A stretch of DNA of 64,000 nt from Halobacteriovorax sp. HLS. Its GTDB lineage: Bacteria; Bdellovibrionota; Bacteriovoracia; Bacteriovoracales; Bacteriovoracaceae. Below, piece after piece: positions 1-8,367 of the stretch. The stretch spans positions 62,001 through 126,000 of the forward strand of contig NZ_QOCL01000016.1 in assembly GCF_004006665.1 (NCBI RefSeq), read 5' to 3'. Under the pieces are notes generated by a model that had not been told where the DNA came from, did no database searches, and worked only from the letters and a program-made list of their open reading frames with translations. The position numbers and the translations under genes were made by a program. Numbering within the stretch: position 1 is the first letter of the stretch; every line of letters starts with the position of its first letter.

Positions 1-351
1 TCTGCGCGTTTTGGAGGAGATGGACTAACTGATAAAGATAGAGCATTGCTTTTACTAGAAAAAATGAAAAATATTGATAATAGAGATGCAAATTTTACAT
101 GTGTTCTTTGCTTTTACTTGAACCCTCAAGAAATTTTCTTTTTTGAGGGGAGGCTCCAAGGAAAGATTGGGCGAGAGTATCTTGGAGAGCACGGCTTTGG
201 TTATGACCCTATATTTCACGGATTAGGGCCTTTTGAGGACCAGACAGTGGCCCAGGTGCCTGAATGGAAGCATGAGAACTCTCATCGATCAAAGGCCTGT
301 AAAAGTGCACTGAAATTTTTCAAAGAAAGAAATTGCCAAATTGATTCATAG
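1..351 (+). CDS. rdgB: XTP/dITP pyrophosphatase (RdgB/HAM1 family), 3' part
   Basis: The reading frame is open from the first base, so the 5' end lies outside the window. The visible part starts with SARFGGDG, the conserved central motif of the Ham1/RdgB family. It continues with FFEGRLQGKIG, GEHGFGYDPIF and the closing SHRSKA motif. The family hydrolyses non-canonical purine nucleoside triphosphates (ITP, XTP, dITP) to monophosphates in the cytoplasm and so keeps deaminated bases out of nucleic acids. About 116 residues are present of a usual length near 195-200. A tRNA gene follows 32 bp downstream. Assignment is secure from the ordered motifs. Confidence 0.93.
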   Translation, partial: SARFGGDGLTDKDRALLLLEKMKNIDNRDANFTCVLCFYLNPQEIFFFEGRLQGKIGREYLGEHGFGYDPIFHGLGPFEDQTVAQVPEWKHENSHRSKACKSALKFFKERNCQIDS

Positions 352-383
352 GCCTTATAAAATTTGAACCTAATTGTTTATGT

Positions 384-458
384 CGGAGTGTAGCGCAGGG
401 GTAGCGCACCTGCTTTGGGAGCAGGGGGTCGTAGGTTCAAATCCTATCACTCCGACCA
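384..458 (+). tRNA. tRNA-Pro (anticodon TGG)
   Basis: A full cloverleaf can be drawn. The acceptor stem CGGAGTG (384-390) pairs with CACTCCG (448-454), followed by discriminator A and an encoded CCA (456-458). The D arm uses GCGC/GCGC. The anticodon stem is CCTGC/GCAGG with loop TTTGGGA, giving anticodon TGG at 416-418. The T stem is GTAGG/CCTAT with loop TTCAAAT. UGG reads proline codons. Confidence 0.96.
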
Positions 459-484
459 TTTTCTAATACTATCAACAACTTATA

Positions 485-1480
485 CTATTTTTTTCTAAAG
501 TCATTAATTAAAGTCTCTTCGAAGATTTCTTTTTCGAATTCAAGATCACAGCTGGGGTTTACTTCTGACACTGGTGTTGGACCTTTCCAGAGTTTAAAAT
601 AGATACTCCAAAAGCTTGGATTGGCGTCACTACTTCTAGTAAGTCTTGGTAAGTAAAGCCAAGAGATATTTGGATCACGATGATGGTTGAGATGGTAGTG
701 GTAGTTGAGCCAGATCATATGAACGGGCAATGAGACTTTTAGATTCCACGCTCCGTTTCGAACATCTCTTTTGCTCCAAGCGTGGTCGGTATACTGCAAG
801 CTGGACCATATGACAGCAAAGCTCCAGTAGCAAATAATCCAAGTCTTAAATGATAATGAAAGAGTGTAAATGAGAGCCGCCTGGATACTTATAGAAAAGA
901 GTATTTCTAGACGCATAAGATTTTGTGGAGCACTCTTTCTGTCCAATCCACTTAGCATGTCATCAAAACCAGCTTTCTTCATTAAATCATTTTTTCTAAA
1001 GAAATCATTGTTAAATAACCAAGGACATAGAAGGAAGATAATATTTGCAAGTGGCGAGCTAGGCCAATAGAAGCCTGTCAAAAGTGTATAGATAATAAAT
1101 TTCTTCATGAATTTACTATCTTTAGGGTAGTACTGATCAAATAGCTCAGCATCTGTTCGATTTCTCTTGTGATGCCCTAGATGAAAAATTTGTTGAAGAG
1201 TAAATGACGTTGGAAAGAAAGCAGCACTAACTCTTCCGAAAGTATTATTGATAAATTTATTTTTACAAAATGTTCCATGAACTGATTCATGTAGCAATGA
1301 GAATATTGTATTACCCGTGAGGGCAAAGCATAATGCCCAGGGTAGTATGAGTATAGAATTTTGATTAATATTTGCCATATATAGAAATGTTGTGGCCAAG
1401 CTATAGCTCACTACTGCAATTGCAATATTTCTTTTCATGGGAAATAGATTTCTAAATTCTTTTGCTTTATTGATGCTCAT
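485..1480 (-). CDS. membrane fatty acid desaturase-family enzyme
   Basis: This 331-residue hydrophobic protein carries the three histidine boxes of membrane di-iron desaturases/hydroxylases: HESVH near residues 64-68, HLGHH near 100-104 and HYHLNHH near 262-268. A further TDHAW histidine lies near 234. Such enzymes oxidise acyl chains or lipid-linked carbons with O2 at the membrane. It is a clear paralogue of the 331-residue desaturase at 15564-16559: same length, same HESVH and NRTD contexts, same NGAWNL segment before the last box. Its ATG is only 19 bp from the divergent lipoprotein gene. No Shine-Dalgarno is seen; a TATAAT lies at 1497-1492 on this strand, so the leader would be only a few nucleotides. 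Substrate and regiochemistry cannot be told from sequence. Confidence 0.85.
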   Translation of the reverse strand: MSINKAKEFRNLFPMKRNIAIAVVSYSLATTFLYMANINQNSILILPWALCFALTGNTIFSLLHESVHGTFCKNKFINNTFGRVSAAFFPTSFTLQQIFHLGHHKRNRTDAELFDQYYPKDSKFMKKFIIYTLLTGFYWPSSPLANIIFLLCPWLFNNDFFRKNDLMKKAGFDDMLSGLDRKSAPQNLMRLEILFSISIQAALIYTLSLSFKTWIICYWSFAVIWSSLQYTDHAWSKRDVRNGAWNLKVSLPVHMIWLNYHYHLNHHRDPNISWLYLPRLTRSSDANPSFWSIYFKLWKGPTPVSEVNPSCDLEFEKEIFEETLINDFRKK

Positions 1481-1487
1481 AATAATG

Positions 1488-1493
1488 TAAAAT
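1488..1493 (+). promoter_or_regulatory. -10-like hexamer 6 nt before ATG at 1500
   Basis: TAAAAT is separated by exactly 6 nt from the ATG at 1500, so transcription would start at or next to the start codon. No Shine-Dalgarno is present. This is one of a set of genes in the window with identical geometry. No convincing -35 box was found. Confidence 0.4.
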
Positions 1494-1499
1494 TATAGC

Positions 1500-2222
1500 A
1501 TGACCAAAGCTACATATTTATTTTTTATCCTATTATTTATCATGATTTCTTGTTCAAAAGAAACTGACCCTGCTGCTGAAGAAAAATTCAATACTAGTCA
1601 TGAGAAATTTCTTAATGATATATCGAAGAGATCAAAGAAGGTTCTAAGCGAAGATTTTTCTTTTTCTGGAGTTGAGCTTATTTATGTTCAATCTGGAAGT
1701 ATATATTATCAATGGTTTGGTCATGTTTTTATTCGCTTTGTAGGTTCTGGTAAAACGTCTGATGAAGATTTAGGAGTAAGTTTTATTGCTGATTTTAATG
1801 AGTATGCGCTGGATAATCTCAAGGCCTATTATGGAGGCTATACTGTTTTACCTGTTGTTGATAAATGGGAAAACTATGTCAGAGATTACACTAAAGTCGA
1901 AAAGAGATATATTGATCGCTATATATTCCCAACAACTTTAGAGCAAAGAAATGATTTAAAGAAAGCACTAAAGAGCTGGATAAAGGATCCGAGTATTCCT
2001 GGGAGTTACTCATTTAGAAGAAATGGCTGTACTGCATTACTGTTAAAACTTATTGCTACCTTCTCTAAAGATATTGATTCCTCTAAAGTTCTATTTCCTA
2101 TTGAAGTAGTGCACTACTTACAGCAAAAGAAGAAACTATCTTTTAGATATGAAAGAATTCTTCCTGAAAATTATAATAACTTAAAGAATGTGATTAATTT
2201 AGATAAAGATTACCAACTGTGA
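1500..2222 (+). CDS. DUF4105-type lipoprotein
   Basis: The 240-residue protein begins with a short hydrophobic signal ending in IMISC, a plausible lipobox with Cys18, so it is probably a lipoprotein. The body resembles DUF4105, a permuted NlpC/P60-like fold: a conserved His in WFGHVFIRF near residue 74 and a Cys in RRNGCTALLL near residue 177 would be the catalytic pair. From memory, a DUF4105 protein of Bacteroides acts as a lipoprotein N-acyltransferase (Lnb), so lipid acyl transfer is possible, but this is not shown for this protein. The stop overlaps the GTG start of the PAP2 gene (GTGA), so the two are translationally coupled. It is divergent from a desaturase across 19 bp. Confidence 0.65.
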   Translation: MTKATYLFFILLFIMISCSKETDPAAEEKFNTSHEKFLNDISKRSKKVLSEDFSFSGVELIYVQSGSIYYQWFGHVFIRFVGSGKTSDEDLGVSFIADFNEYALDNLKAYYGGYTVLPVVDKWENYVRDYTKVEKRYIDRYIFPTTLEQRNDLKKALKSWIKDPSIPGSYSFRRNGCTALLLKLIATFSKDIDSSKVLFPIEVVHYLQQKKKLSFRYERILPENYNNLKNVINLDKDYQL

Positions 2223-2842
2223 TTAAAGTACCAGATAAAGCCACCTTTATAAGCTATTGTCTTTGGCAGTCTTTGGCCATGACTACTTTTGTTATAGTTT
2301 ATGGTTTATGCAATCACTACGCATCACTACAGCAAAACCATTATAAGCTTTATTTTGATTGGGAATTGTCGATTCCTCATATCCCATTAATGATGTTGGC
2401 CTATAGAAGTTTGGATATTCTACTATGTAGTGTTTTGTTTCTTCTCTCAAAAGAAACGATGAAACAATATGCAAAGGCGATGATCTTTTCAGTTGTTGTC
2501 GCTGCTCCAATTTTTATTATCTTTCCGGCAAAACTTGGGTTTCCTAGACCTGAAGTACATGAATACTTTCAAGTTCTTTACGATATTCTTTATAAGATAG
2601 ACAAACCTCATAACCTGTTACCATCAATGCATGTTGTGTATGCCTCAATTGGACTGTTTGCTATTAATTTCGAAAATGCATTTAGTAAGGGAGTTGTTCT
2701 TTTTACTTCAGTATGGTTAATGTTGATTTGCGCTTCGGTCGTGCTCGTTCATCAGCATCATATTCTTGATATACCAACAGGGCTTGGACTTGGTTATCTT
2801 TCTTATAGAATATTTATCAAAAAAAATTTAGTTAAAGAGTGA
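2219..2842 (+). CDS. PAP2-superfamily membrane protein (lipid phosphatase/phosphotransferase type)
   Basis: This 207-residue protein has about six membrane segments and the three PAP2-type motifs in divergent form: KLGFPRPE near residue 103, PSMH near 137 and HQHHILDIPTG near 180-190, giving the catalytic His/His/Asp set. The PSMH form, instead of PSGH, is typical of the inositolphosphoceramide-synthase-like branch rather than classical PA phosphatases, so transfer or removal of a lipid head group is likely. Start is GTG, overlapping the upstream stop. A paralogue sits at 17681-18343 at the other end of the locus. Its 3' end overlaps the convergent Rieske gene by 15 bp. Confidence 0.75.
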   Translation: MIKVPDKATFISYCLWQSLAMTTFVIVYGLCNHYASLQQNHYKLYFDWELSIPHIPLMMLAYRSLDILLCSVLFLLSKETMKQYAKAMIFSVVVAAPIFIIFPAKLGFPRPEVHEYFQVLYDILYKIDKPHNLLPSMHVVYASIGLFAINFENAFSKGVVLFTSVWLMLICASVVLVHQHHILDIPTGLGLGYLSYRIFIKKNLVKE

Positions 2843-3820
2843 GTTTTGAAATTCCTTATCTCTTGGTAATTTATCCCAATACTGCCAAAACTTAATTACA
2901 CTACTGTCGTGTTTGGCATAAAGTCCCCTATACTTAGGTTGCATGCCTTCAATGATTTCAATATCAGGTTTTAAAAATTCAATACCTAAAAAAGTCGTTA
3001 ACTCTAATCTGAGCTTTTGAAATAGCTTCTTGTGAAGCCTTTTTTCAGGATTAGAGATACTTGTTAGAAAAATACGAGAGTTGTTCTGATCTATAGGGAG
3101 CGAAGTTATAAGAATATTGTCCCGTGTGTCCTTAAGTGTTATTGATAGAAAGTTTCCTCCATAACAATCAAGGCGAACAACATTTTCCTTTGTATTGATA
3201 AGACGAATGAATTTATCATATAAACTATTAGGAAGAACTTTCATTGCGTAGTCAGCACTTAAGTGGAATGAATTATTAGAATCGATTATTACATCCTCGC
3301 TTATCGTTCTACTGTGAATACAATCAAGGTGGTGGGTATCAAATCCATTGAATAGTAAAGCTTGATAGGGGGTTTTAAGTTCATAATTGGCCACACTTGA
3401 AGAGGTGTAAAGATTTTGATCCTCTAGTCTTGAAAAGATTGGAAAGTCAAATTTCACCTTACTACCAAGATATCCAAAAATAATGCCAACTTCTTCTTTT
3501 ATACTTAACGAGATCGTATGTGCATTTGTTGGAATTTCATCACTTCCAAAAATGGTAGTGCATTTCCCATGATTATTAAATTGTCTAAAGTGAAAAGGAC
3601 ATAGAGGCCCATCTTCTATTATCTTTGCTCTATTAAGGTCAGTACCCATGTGAGGACAGAACCTTTTTATGGCACCAACTTTATTCGTCTTTGATCTGAA
3701 GACAAGTAGAGTATTATCGAAAGCTTTGATTAGCTTAGATTGCCCCTTTTTGAGTTCACTTGACAGACACAGTGGATACCAAGATTCTGGATAAAATTTA
3801 AATAATTCATCTCTATTCAT
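2828..3820 (-). CDS. Rieske non-haem iron oxygenase
   Basis: The 330-residue protein has an N-terminal Rieske [2Fe-2S] site, Cys55-X-His57 and Cys74-X2-His77, around CPHMGTDLN and CPFHFRQF. The C-terminal catalytic domain keeps a mononuclear iron motif of the N-X2-D-X2-H-X4-H type in NGFDTHHLDCIH near residue 155. It should therefore be an active oxygenase or desaturase-type Rieske enzyme that needs an electron donor, not just an electron carrier. No reductase is encoded beside it. It lies 6 bp downstream of the desaturase at 3827-4648, probably in the same transcript. Its substrate is unknown; lipid context is inferred from neighbours. Weakly similar in plan to the second Rieske enzyme at 9483-10529. 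Confidence 0.85.
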   Translation of the reverse strand: MNRDELFKFYPESWYPLCLSSELKKGQSKLIKAFDNTLLVFRSKTNKVGAIKRFCPHMGTDLNRAKIIEDGPLCPFHFRQFNNHGKCTTIFGSDEIPTNAHTISLSIKEEVGIIFGYLGSKVKFDFPIFSRLEDQNLYTSSSVANYELKTPYQALLFNGFDTHHLDCIHSRTISEDVIIDSNNSFHLSADYAMKVLPNSLYDKFIRLINTKENVVRLDCYGGNFLSITLKDTRDNILITSLPIDQNNSRIFLTSISNPEKRLHKKLFQKLRLELTTFLGIEFLKPDIEIIEGMQPKYRGLYAKHDSSVIKFWQYWDKLPRDKEFQNSLFN

Positions 3821-3826
3821 AATAAT

Positions 3827-4648
3827 TTACACTCTAAAATACTCATGAATTAAATGCCCAAACATTGAAGATTTAATAAATTTCTTATCTATATTACTCT
3901 TAATTTTCCTATCGTGAAATTTTTTTAACAAGCTCCAGTGAATGTTTGGATTGTAATGATGAGCCGTGTGATAGCCACCGTTTAAGAAAATCAAATTCTC
4001 AAATGGATTTATATAATTATTACTTAGAGTATAACGATTGCTAGGGTCTGTGTTTTTATGAAATATAAGATTAGTTAGAACCAAAAACATATTTCCGAAG
4101 TACCAAGGAATTAGAACGTAAAATATAAACTTTTGCCAGTCTAAAAAAAGTGCAAGAAGTATAATTACAACTAAGAGAAAATTCTCAACTCGTCGTTGGA
4201 AATTAAATTTCTCTCCCATTGATGTATATAGAGATTTTGCACCTATTCTAAATCTCGATATTGTTTTTCTTATGTAAACAAAAGGACGAAGGGGAATAGG
4301 TCCATATCCTTCGTTACTCGGTGAAAACCAATCATCTTCTGAACCTTCGTACTTATGATGATTTATATTGTGAATAACTTTGATAAATATTGCGGAAGCG
4401 CCTCTGTTTATTGTTAACCAAAAATCAAAGAATATATTCAAACTTTTAGGACCAAAGGTTGCGACGTGGGCATGATTATGATTAATAAGGTTGCAAATGA
4501 AGTTTACAATACAGCTAAGTAGAATCCAAGGAATAGACTCGGCAAGAGACAGTTCGACAAAGAATGGTGTATAAAGAAGAAATGTACACAAACTCATACA
4601 TAAGAGAGTGTACAAATCAGCCTTATATGGAAGCAGTTTTAGGGCCAT
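3827..4648 (-). CDS. membrane fatty acid desaturase-family enzyme
   Basis: This protein of about 273 residues has histidine boxes HNHAH, HNINHH and HTAHH, the last in GGYHTAHHYNPNIHW, with several membrane segments between. The EDDWF after the second box and the ending NPNIHW recall the beta-carotene hydroxylase/alkane-hydroxylase-like and acyl desaturase groups, so hydroxylation is as possible as desaturation. An in-frame TTG at 4669 would add seven residues; I chose the ATG at 4648. Either way the start lies inside the 3' end of the radical SAM gene (stop at 4623), implying co-translation. It differs clearly from the 331-residue pair and from the enzyme at 16571-17557. Confidence 0.82.
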   Translation of the reverse strand: MALKLLPYKADLYTLLCMSLCTFLLYTPFFVELSLAESIPWILLSCIVNFICNLINHNHAHVATFGPKSLNIFFDFWLTINRGASAIFIKVIHNINHHKYEGSEDDWFSPSNEGYGPIPLRPFVYIRKTISRFRIGAKSLYTSMGEKFNFQRRVENFLLVVIILLALFLDWQKFIFYVLIPWYFGNMFLVLTNLIFHKNTDPSNRYTLSNNYINPFENLIFLNGGYHTAHHYNPNIHWSLLKKFHDRKIKSNIDKKFIKSSMFGHLIHEYFRV

Positions 4649-6131
4649 CGTATTCAAAGGTTTGGTCAATATTATCTTCAGTAGTAAAATTGTGATTTTT
4701 GAAGATTGGGGTTAATTCATTTATATTATTAAGATCAGGATTTAAAAGAAGATCTTGATTCTTATGTATAATTTCATTCTCTTTTCTGTGATTAAAAAGA
4801 CCAAAGTACATATCCTGTTTATTAAAATTCTCGCTACTATAAACAGGGTTATACTTCCAATAAATAAGAGACTTTACTGGATTTCTCATGTGTGTTTTTA
4901 AGTCAAAATATCGCTTAAATATTGAAGACCAAGAATTCCATCTTTCTTTACATTTAAAAGAAATTTCTGTGAGTTGGTCAGGTGTCATTTGCTTAGGCTT
5001 AAATGAGCAGTGATTAAAGCGGTATTCTGGGTGCAGCCACCATTTTCCATCGTAAAGAAGTCTATTTTCTTCCTGAAGCTTTTTGTACATAGGTGTTCCC
5101 GGGTAGGGGACAAGAATATTGAAAGCAGCAAAACAAAACTTCTTATCAATGGCATAGTCAACAGTGTCCATTATAGATTCAAGAGTGTCATGGTCGTATC
5201 CAAGGGTAAATGCAGCCCATGTCTGTAGACCAAAATTTCTAATTATTTCAACTTCTTTATCGTACTTGTTAAAGTCTTTTCTAAATGAATTAGGCGCTTT
5301 TCTTAGTTGTTTGGCGTTGTTTGGATTTATCGTTTCAAATCCAATAACATTTCCCATACATCCACTTTTAACTAGTAATTCCATTAATTCAGGATCTTTA
5401 CTCATGTCCATTGAGCCTTGAGATACCCACCTTATTTTTAGAGGAATTAGTTTTCGACATAGCTCTTTTAACGCTTCAAAATCTGCACAAATATTATCAT
5501 CAACAAAGAAAATTATATGTTGTTTCATAGTTTTTAATTCATCGAGAACTTTATCAAGATCTCTGGTGAATTGTTGTTTTTTAAAGTAAGAAGAGATAGC
5601 ACAGAAGCTGCAAGCAAATTTGCACCCTCGACCAAACTGAATTAGTCCTACATTTAAATATTTTTTTGAGTCGTAAACAGATCTGTCTGGAGCGAATTCA
5701 TTCGCTTGTGGGGCTCCCACAATAGATTTATAATGCTTTCTTAATTTTTTATATTCTTTAAAGTCTTCTAAGACCTTGGCCCATATCCAACCAGCATCTC
5801 CAGTTACTATCGAGTCACAGTATTGACTAGCTTCTTCAGGTAATAAGGTCACATGCATGCCACCCATTACAACAGGAATACCTCTTTTTCTATATTCAGT
5901 TGCTATTTCATAGGCCCTACGTGCTGTATAGGTTTCAACTGTAATTCCTACAAGGTCCGTTTTTAGATCATAATCAATTTCTTCAAATCTATCATCAAAG
6001 ACTGTAACTTCATGTTCATCAGGTGTCATTCCTGCTAGCACGGCAAGCTGAAGAGGCTCCATTCTACCTTCATCAATATAGAATGAGTCTTCTTGTCTTC
6101 CAATTCTTGGCTTAATAAAAGTTATTTTCAC
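4623..6131 (-). CDS. cobalamin-binding-type radical SAM enzyme (copy 2)
   Basis: This 502-residue protein has an N-terminal Rossmann-like B12-binding-type domain (about residues 1-130), with VGITVETYTARRAY and VVMGGMHVTLLPEEA. The radical SAM core follows, with cluster motif Cys170-X3-Cys174-X2-Cys177 in GRGCKFACSFC. A distinct C-terminal domain follows from about residue 330. No DxHxxG cobalamin-ligand motif is visible, as in many members of this class. Such enzymes do C-methylation, ring or C-C bond chemistry on unactivated carbons. Start is GTG, overlapping the stop of the tandem paralogue (GTGA). The two share the B12-domain and core motifs almost word for word, so they arose by tandem duplication, but their C-termini differ. 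Confidence 0.87.
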   Translation of the reverse strand: MKITFIKPRIGRQEDSFYIDEGRMEPLQLAVLAGMTPDEHEVTVFDDRFEEIDYDLKTDLVGITVETYTARRAYEIATEYRKRGIPVVMGGMHVTLLPEEASQYCDSIVTGDAGWIWAKVLEDFKEYKKLRKHYKSIVGAPQANEFAPDRSVYDSKKYLNVGLIQFGRGCKFACSFCAISSYFKKQQFTRDLDKVLDELKTMKQHIIFFVDDNICADFEALKELCRKLIPLKIRWVSQGSMDMSKDPELMELLVKSGCMGNVIGFETINPNNAKQLRKAPNSFRKDFNKYDKEVEIIRNFGLQTWAAFTLGYDHDTLESIMDTVDYAIDKKFCFAAFNILVPYPGTPMYKKLQEENRLLYDGKWWLHPEYRFNHCSFKPKQMTPDQLTEISFKCKERWNSWSSIFKRYFDLKTHMRNPVKSLIYWKYNPVYSSENFNKQDMYFGLFNHRKENEIIHKNQDLLLNPDLNNINELTPIFKNHNFTTEDNIDQTFEYDGPKTASI

Positions 6132-7477
6132 AATTCGCCCATTGTCTGTGAGTTAATGATTAATGGACTATTCCTATCACTAAGATAGCTTCCATGTTTT
6201 TTTCTAATCTCATGTCTTGTAACAATATTTGCAGCAAGAAATGTTCCCGCATGATAAATGCTAGAAAAATTACTTTTAATATCAACTGCTCTTTTAAATA
6301 TATTACTATATTTATTAAATTCTGTACGGGCCCAATAACAGCCATCTGTGAGTTCTTTAGCTGTATAATTCTTTGGGTGAAAATGTGCGTGACCGTATTG
6401 ATATTCAGGATCTAACCACCAAGGGTCATTTATAAGTCGACCTTCATTCTTTAATCTATTGTAGAGAGCTGCTCCTGGGGTTGGAGTGAGTGGGTTGAAA
6501 TTCGCTAAGAAAAACTTATTTTCAATTGAAAATTCGAGGTTGGTTTTGAATGTGTCTAAAGTGTCAGTATCATAACCATGAACAAAAGTTCCGTAAATCA
6601 TAATCCCATGATCTCGAAATGTTTTGATGGCCTTTTCGTAACCACCATATCTGAGATTCCAACCTTTTCTCATTTTATTTAAGCTTTGAATATCTAATGA
6701 TTCAAAACCTACCACTACAGACATACAACCACTGTCGCGCATAAGTTTCATTAATTCTGGATCATTTGTAACATCAATACTTACTTGCCCAGACCATCGA
6801 ATATTTAAAGGTATAAGTGCCTTGAAGAATTCGATGGCCTGTTTCTTGTAACTAAAAATATTATCATCAACTATGAAAAGTTGCTTATATTTTAATTTTT
6901 CAATCTCTGCGATTACGTCGTGAACAGGTCTTTGTCCTAGATAGTCTTTATAAAATGTTTTTATAGAGCAAAAGTCGCAATTATACCGACACCCCCGTCC
7001 ATATTGAACCATGTGAATTGGGCCATACTTTTTTCCTTTAAAGATAGTTCTATCGGGCCTAATTCCGCAAAGTGGTTTTGTGTTTGTAGTAATATAGCGC
7101 TCTTTGAGTCTTCCATTCTTTGCATCACTTATTAGTTGAGGCCATGTTTCTTCTGCATCTCCAATAACCACACTGTCACAATACTGTAATGCTTCGTCGG
7201 GAAGAAAAGTAACGTGATATCCTCCCATAACAATCGGCACCCCTCTTTTTTTGTATTCAAGAGCAATTTGATACGCTCTTCTTGCTGTATATGTTTCAAC
7301 CGTTATTGCAACAAGGTCTGTTGGAGTGTCGTAGGGTATTGGTTCAATACGGTTATCGTAAAAGGAATGCTCTGTTCCTTCAGGACTGTATGAAGCTAAC
7401 ATAGCTATTGCTAGAGGTTCTAATGCATCTTTTGCATTATGATCTGTCATTGAGGGTCTGATAAAAGTTACATGCAT
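6128..7477 (-). CDS. cobalamin-binding-type radical SAM enzyme (copy 1)
   Basis: This 449-residue protein has the same layout as its neighbour: a B12-binding-type N-domain with VAITVETYTARRAY and IVMGGYHVTFLPDEA, then GRGCRYNCDFC with Cys163, Cys167 and Cys170 binding the [4Fe-4S] cluster. The core contains a VDDNIF segment and a VHGYDTDT strand typical of BchE-like class B enzymes. It is about 50 residues shorter than the paralogue at the C-terminus. An AAGGA stands a little far upstream of the ATG. It precedes the second copy with a 4-bp overlap. The substrate is unknown; a membrane lipid or acyl chain is inferred from the surrounding desaturases. Confidence 0.87.
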   Translation of the reverse strand: MHVTFIRPSMTDHNAKDALEPLAIAMLASYSPEGTEHSFYDNRIEPIPYDTPTDLVAITVETYTARRAYQIALEYKKRGVPIVMGGYHVTFLPDEALQYCDSVVIGDAEETWPQLISDAKNGRLKERYITTNTKPLCGIRPDRTIFKGKKYGPIHMVQYGRGCRYNCDFCSIKTFYKDYLGQRPVHDVIAEIEKLKYKQLFIVDDNIFSYKKQAIEFFKALIPLNIRWSGQVSIDVTNDPELMKLMRDSGCMSVVVGFESLDIQSLNKMRKGWNLRYGGYEKAIKTFRDHGIMIYGTFVHGYDTDTLDTFKTNLEFSIENKFFLANFNPLTPTPGAALYNRLKNEGRLINDPWWLDPEYQYGHAHFHPKNYTAKELTDGCYWARTEFNKYSNIFKRAVDIKSNFSSIYHAGTFLAANIVTRHEIRKKHGSYLSDRNSPLIINSQTMGEL

Positions 7478-7506
7478 CTAATTTCTCTTCCTTGAGACGA
7501 CTAAGC

Positions 7507-8277
7507 TTAATTATACTTTGAGCTAAACTCTTTATTTTTAAAGAATTTTGAGAGTAGTGGAACTTTCAAAAAGTATTTAGGAATATGCTTTGCAAAGTCA
7601 GAGTAGCAAATTTCTGTTACGCAAGCCAGCTCATCCCCTAAATGGAAATTAGGATTTCTCTTTATGAAGAATTGTATGTCTTCATTTAATAAGTCATGCC
7701 TGTTAGGGCTGCATACCTCTGCCTTTGCAGCTCCTTTGGAATCGTTGAATTGAATCAGTCCTGACTTAGGTTTAAATGCATCTTTATATTTATCACTATA
7801 AAAGTCTTGAAGAATGATTTGAATGTTTTTTGGAGTTTGTTTTGCATGTTGAGGGTAAGAAAATTCAAAATTTCTTCTCATCATGAGATAGGTTTTAAAG
7901 CCTTTACTTTGCAGAAACCAGTAAAGAGGTTTTTTCCCAGATAGTACTTTCGATTGAACTATAAAAAAGAAGAATGCTTTTTGTAGAGCTTTCGTTCCCC
8001 AGTAATCTTCCCTTATAACTGTATCGCCAGAAAAAAGAGCGGTGTACTGATTTTTATTATCTTTTGAAATACTTTTTCTGAAAATAGTTGAAAAACCAAT
8101 AATTTCATCTTCAAGATTGTAGAGCATGAAAATATGAGTCTTTTCTTGAAGATCTTGTTTGAACATTTCAAAATTTACATCATTATAGTAACGTTCAAAT
8201 AAGCTATACATCTCTTCTTGTTGAGAGTTTTGTAGCTCTGAGATTTTAAGAATTTTGTAGACTACAGGTTTGTTCAC
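7507..8277 (-). CDS. GNAT-like acyltransferase, unassigned
   Basis: The 256-residue soluble protein has the look of a GNAT-fold enzyme: IFMLYNLEDEIIGFSTIFRK near residues 50-70, where strand beta 2-4 usually lies, then a GDTVIREDYWGTKAL stretch like the acyl-CoA binding strand and helix. The classical Q/R-x-x-G-x-G/A motif is not evident. GTG start with GGAG 6 nt upstream. A gap of 90 bp separates it from the upstream GNAT-like gene, so it may have its own promoter. It lies 29 bp before the radical SAM pair. N- or O-acylation of a lipid precursor is a reasonable guess only. Confidence 0.55.
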   Translation of the reverse strand: MNKPVVYKILKISELQNSQQEEMYSLFERYYNDVNFEMFKQDLQEKTHIFMLYNLEDEIIGFSTIFRKSISKDNKNQYTALFSGDTVIREDYWGTKALQKAFFFFIVQSKVLSGKKPLYWFLQSKGFKTYLMMRRNFEFSYPQHAKQTPKNIQIILQDFYSDKYKDAFKPKSGLIQFNDSKGAAKAEVCSPNRHDLLNEDIQFFIKRNPNFHLGDELACVTEICYSDFAKHIPKYFLKVPLLSKFFKNKEFSSKYN

Positions 8278-8367
8278 TAATGCTCCATTTCCCTACAAAT
8301 TCTATCAATTGAATGTTTCGATTACAAATGAAATGTAAAATCATCAGTGCCTATGTAGCTGTAAATA

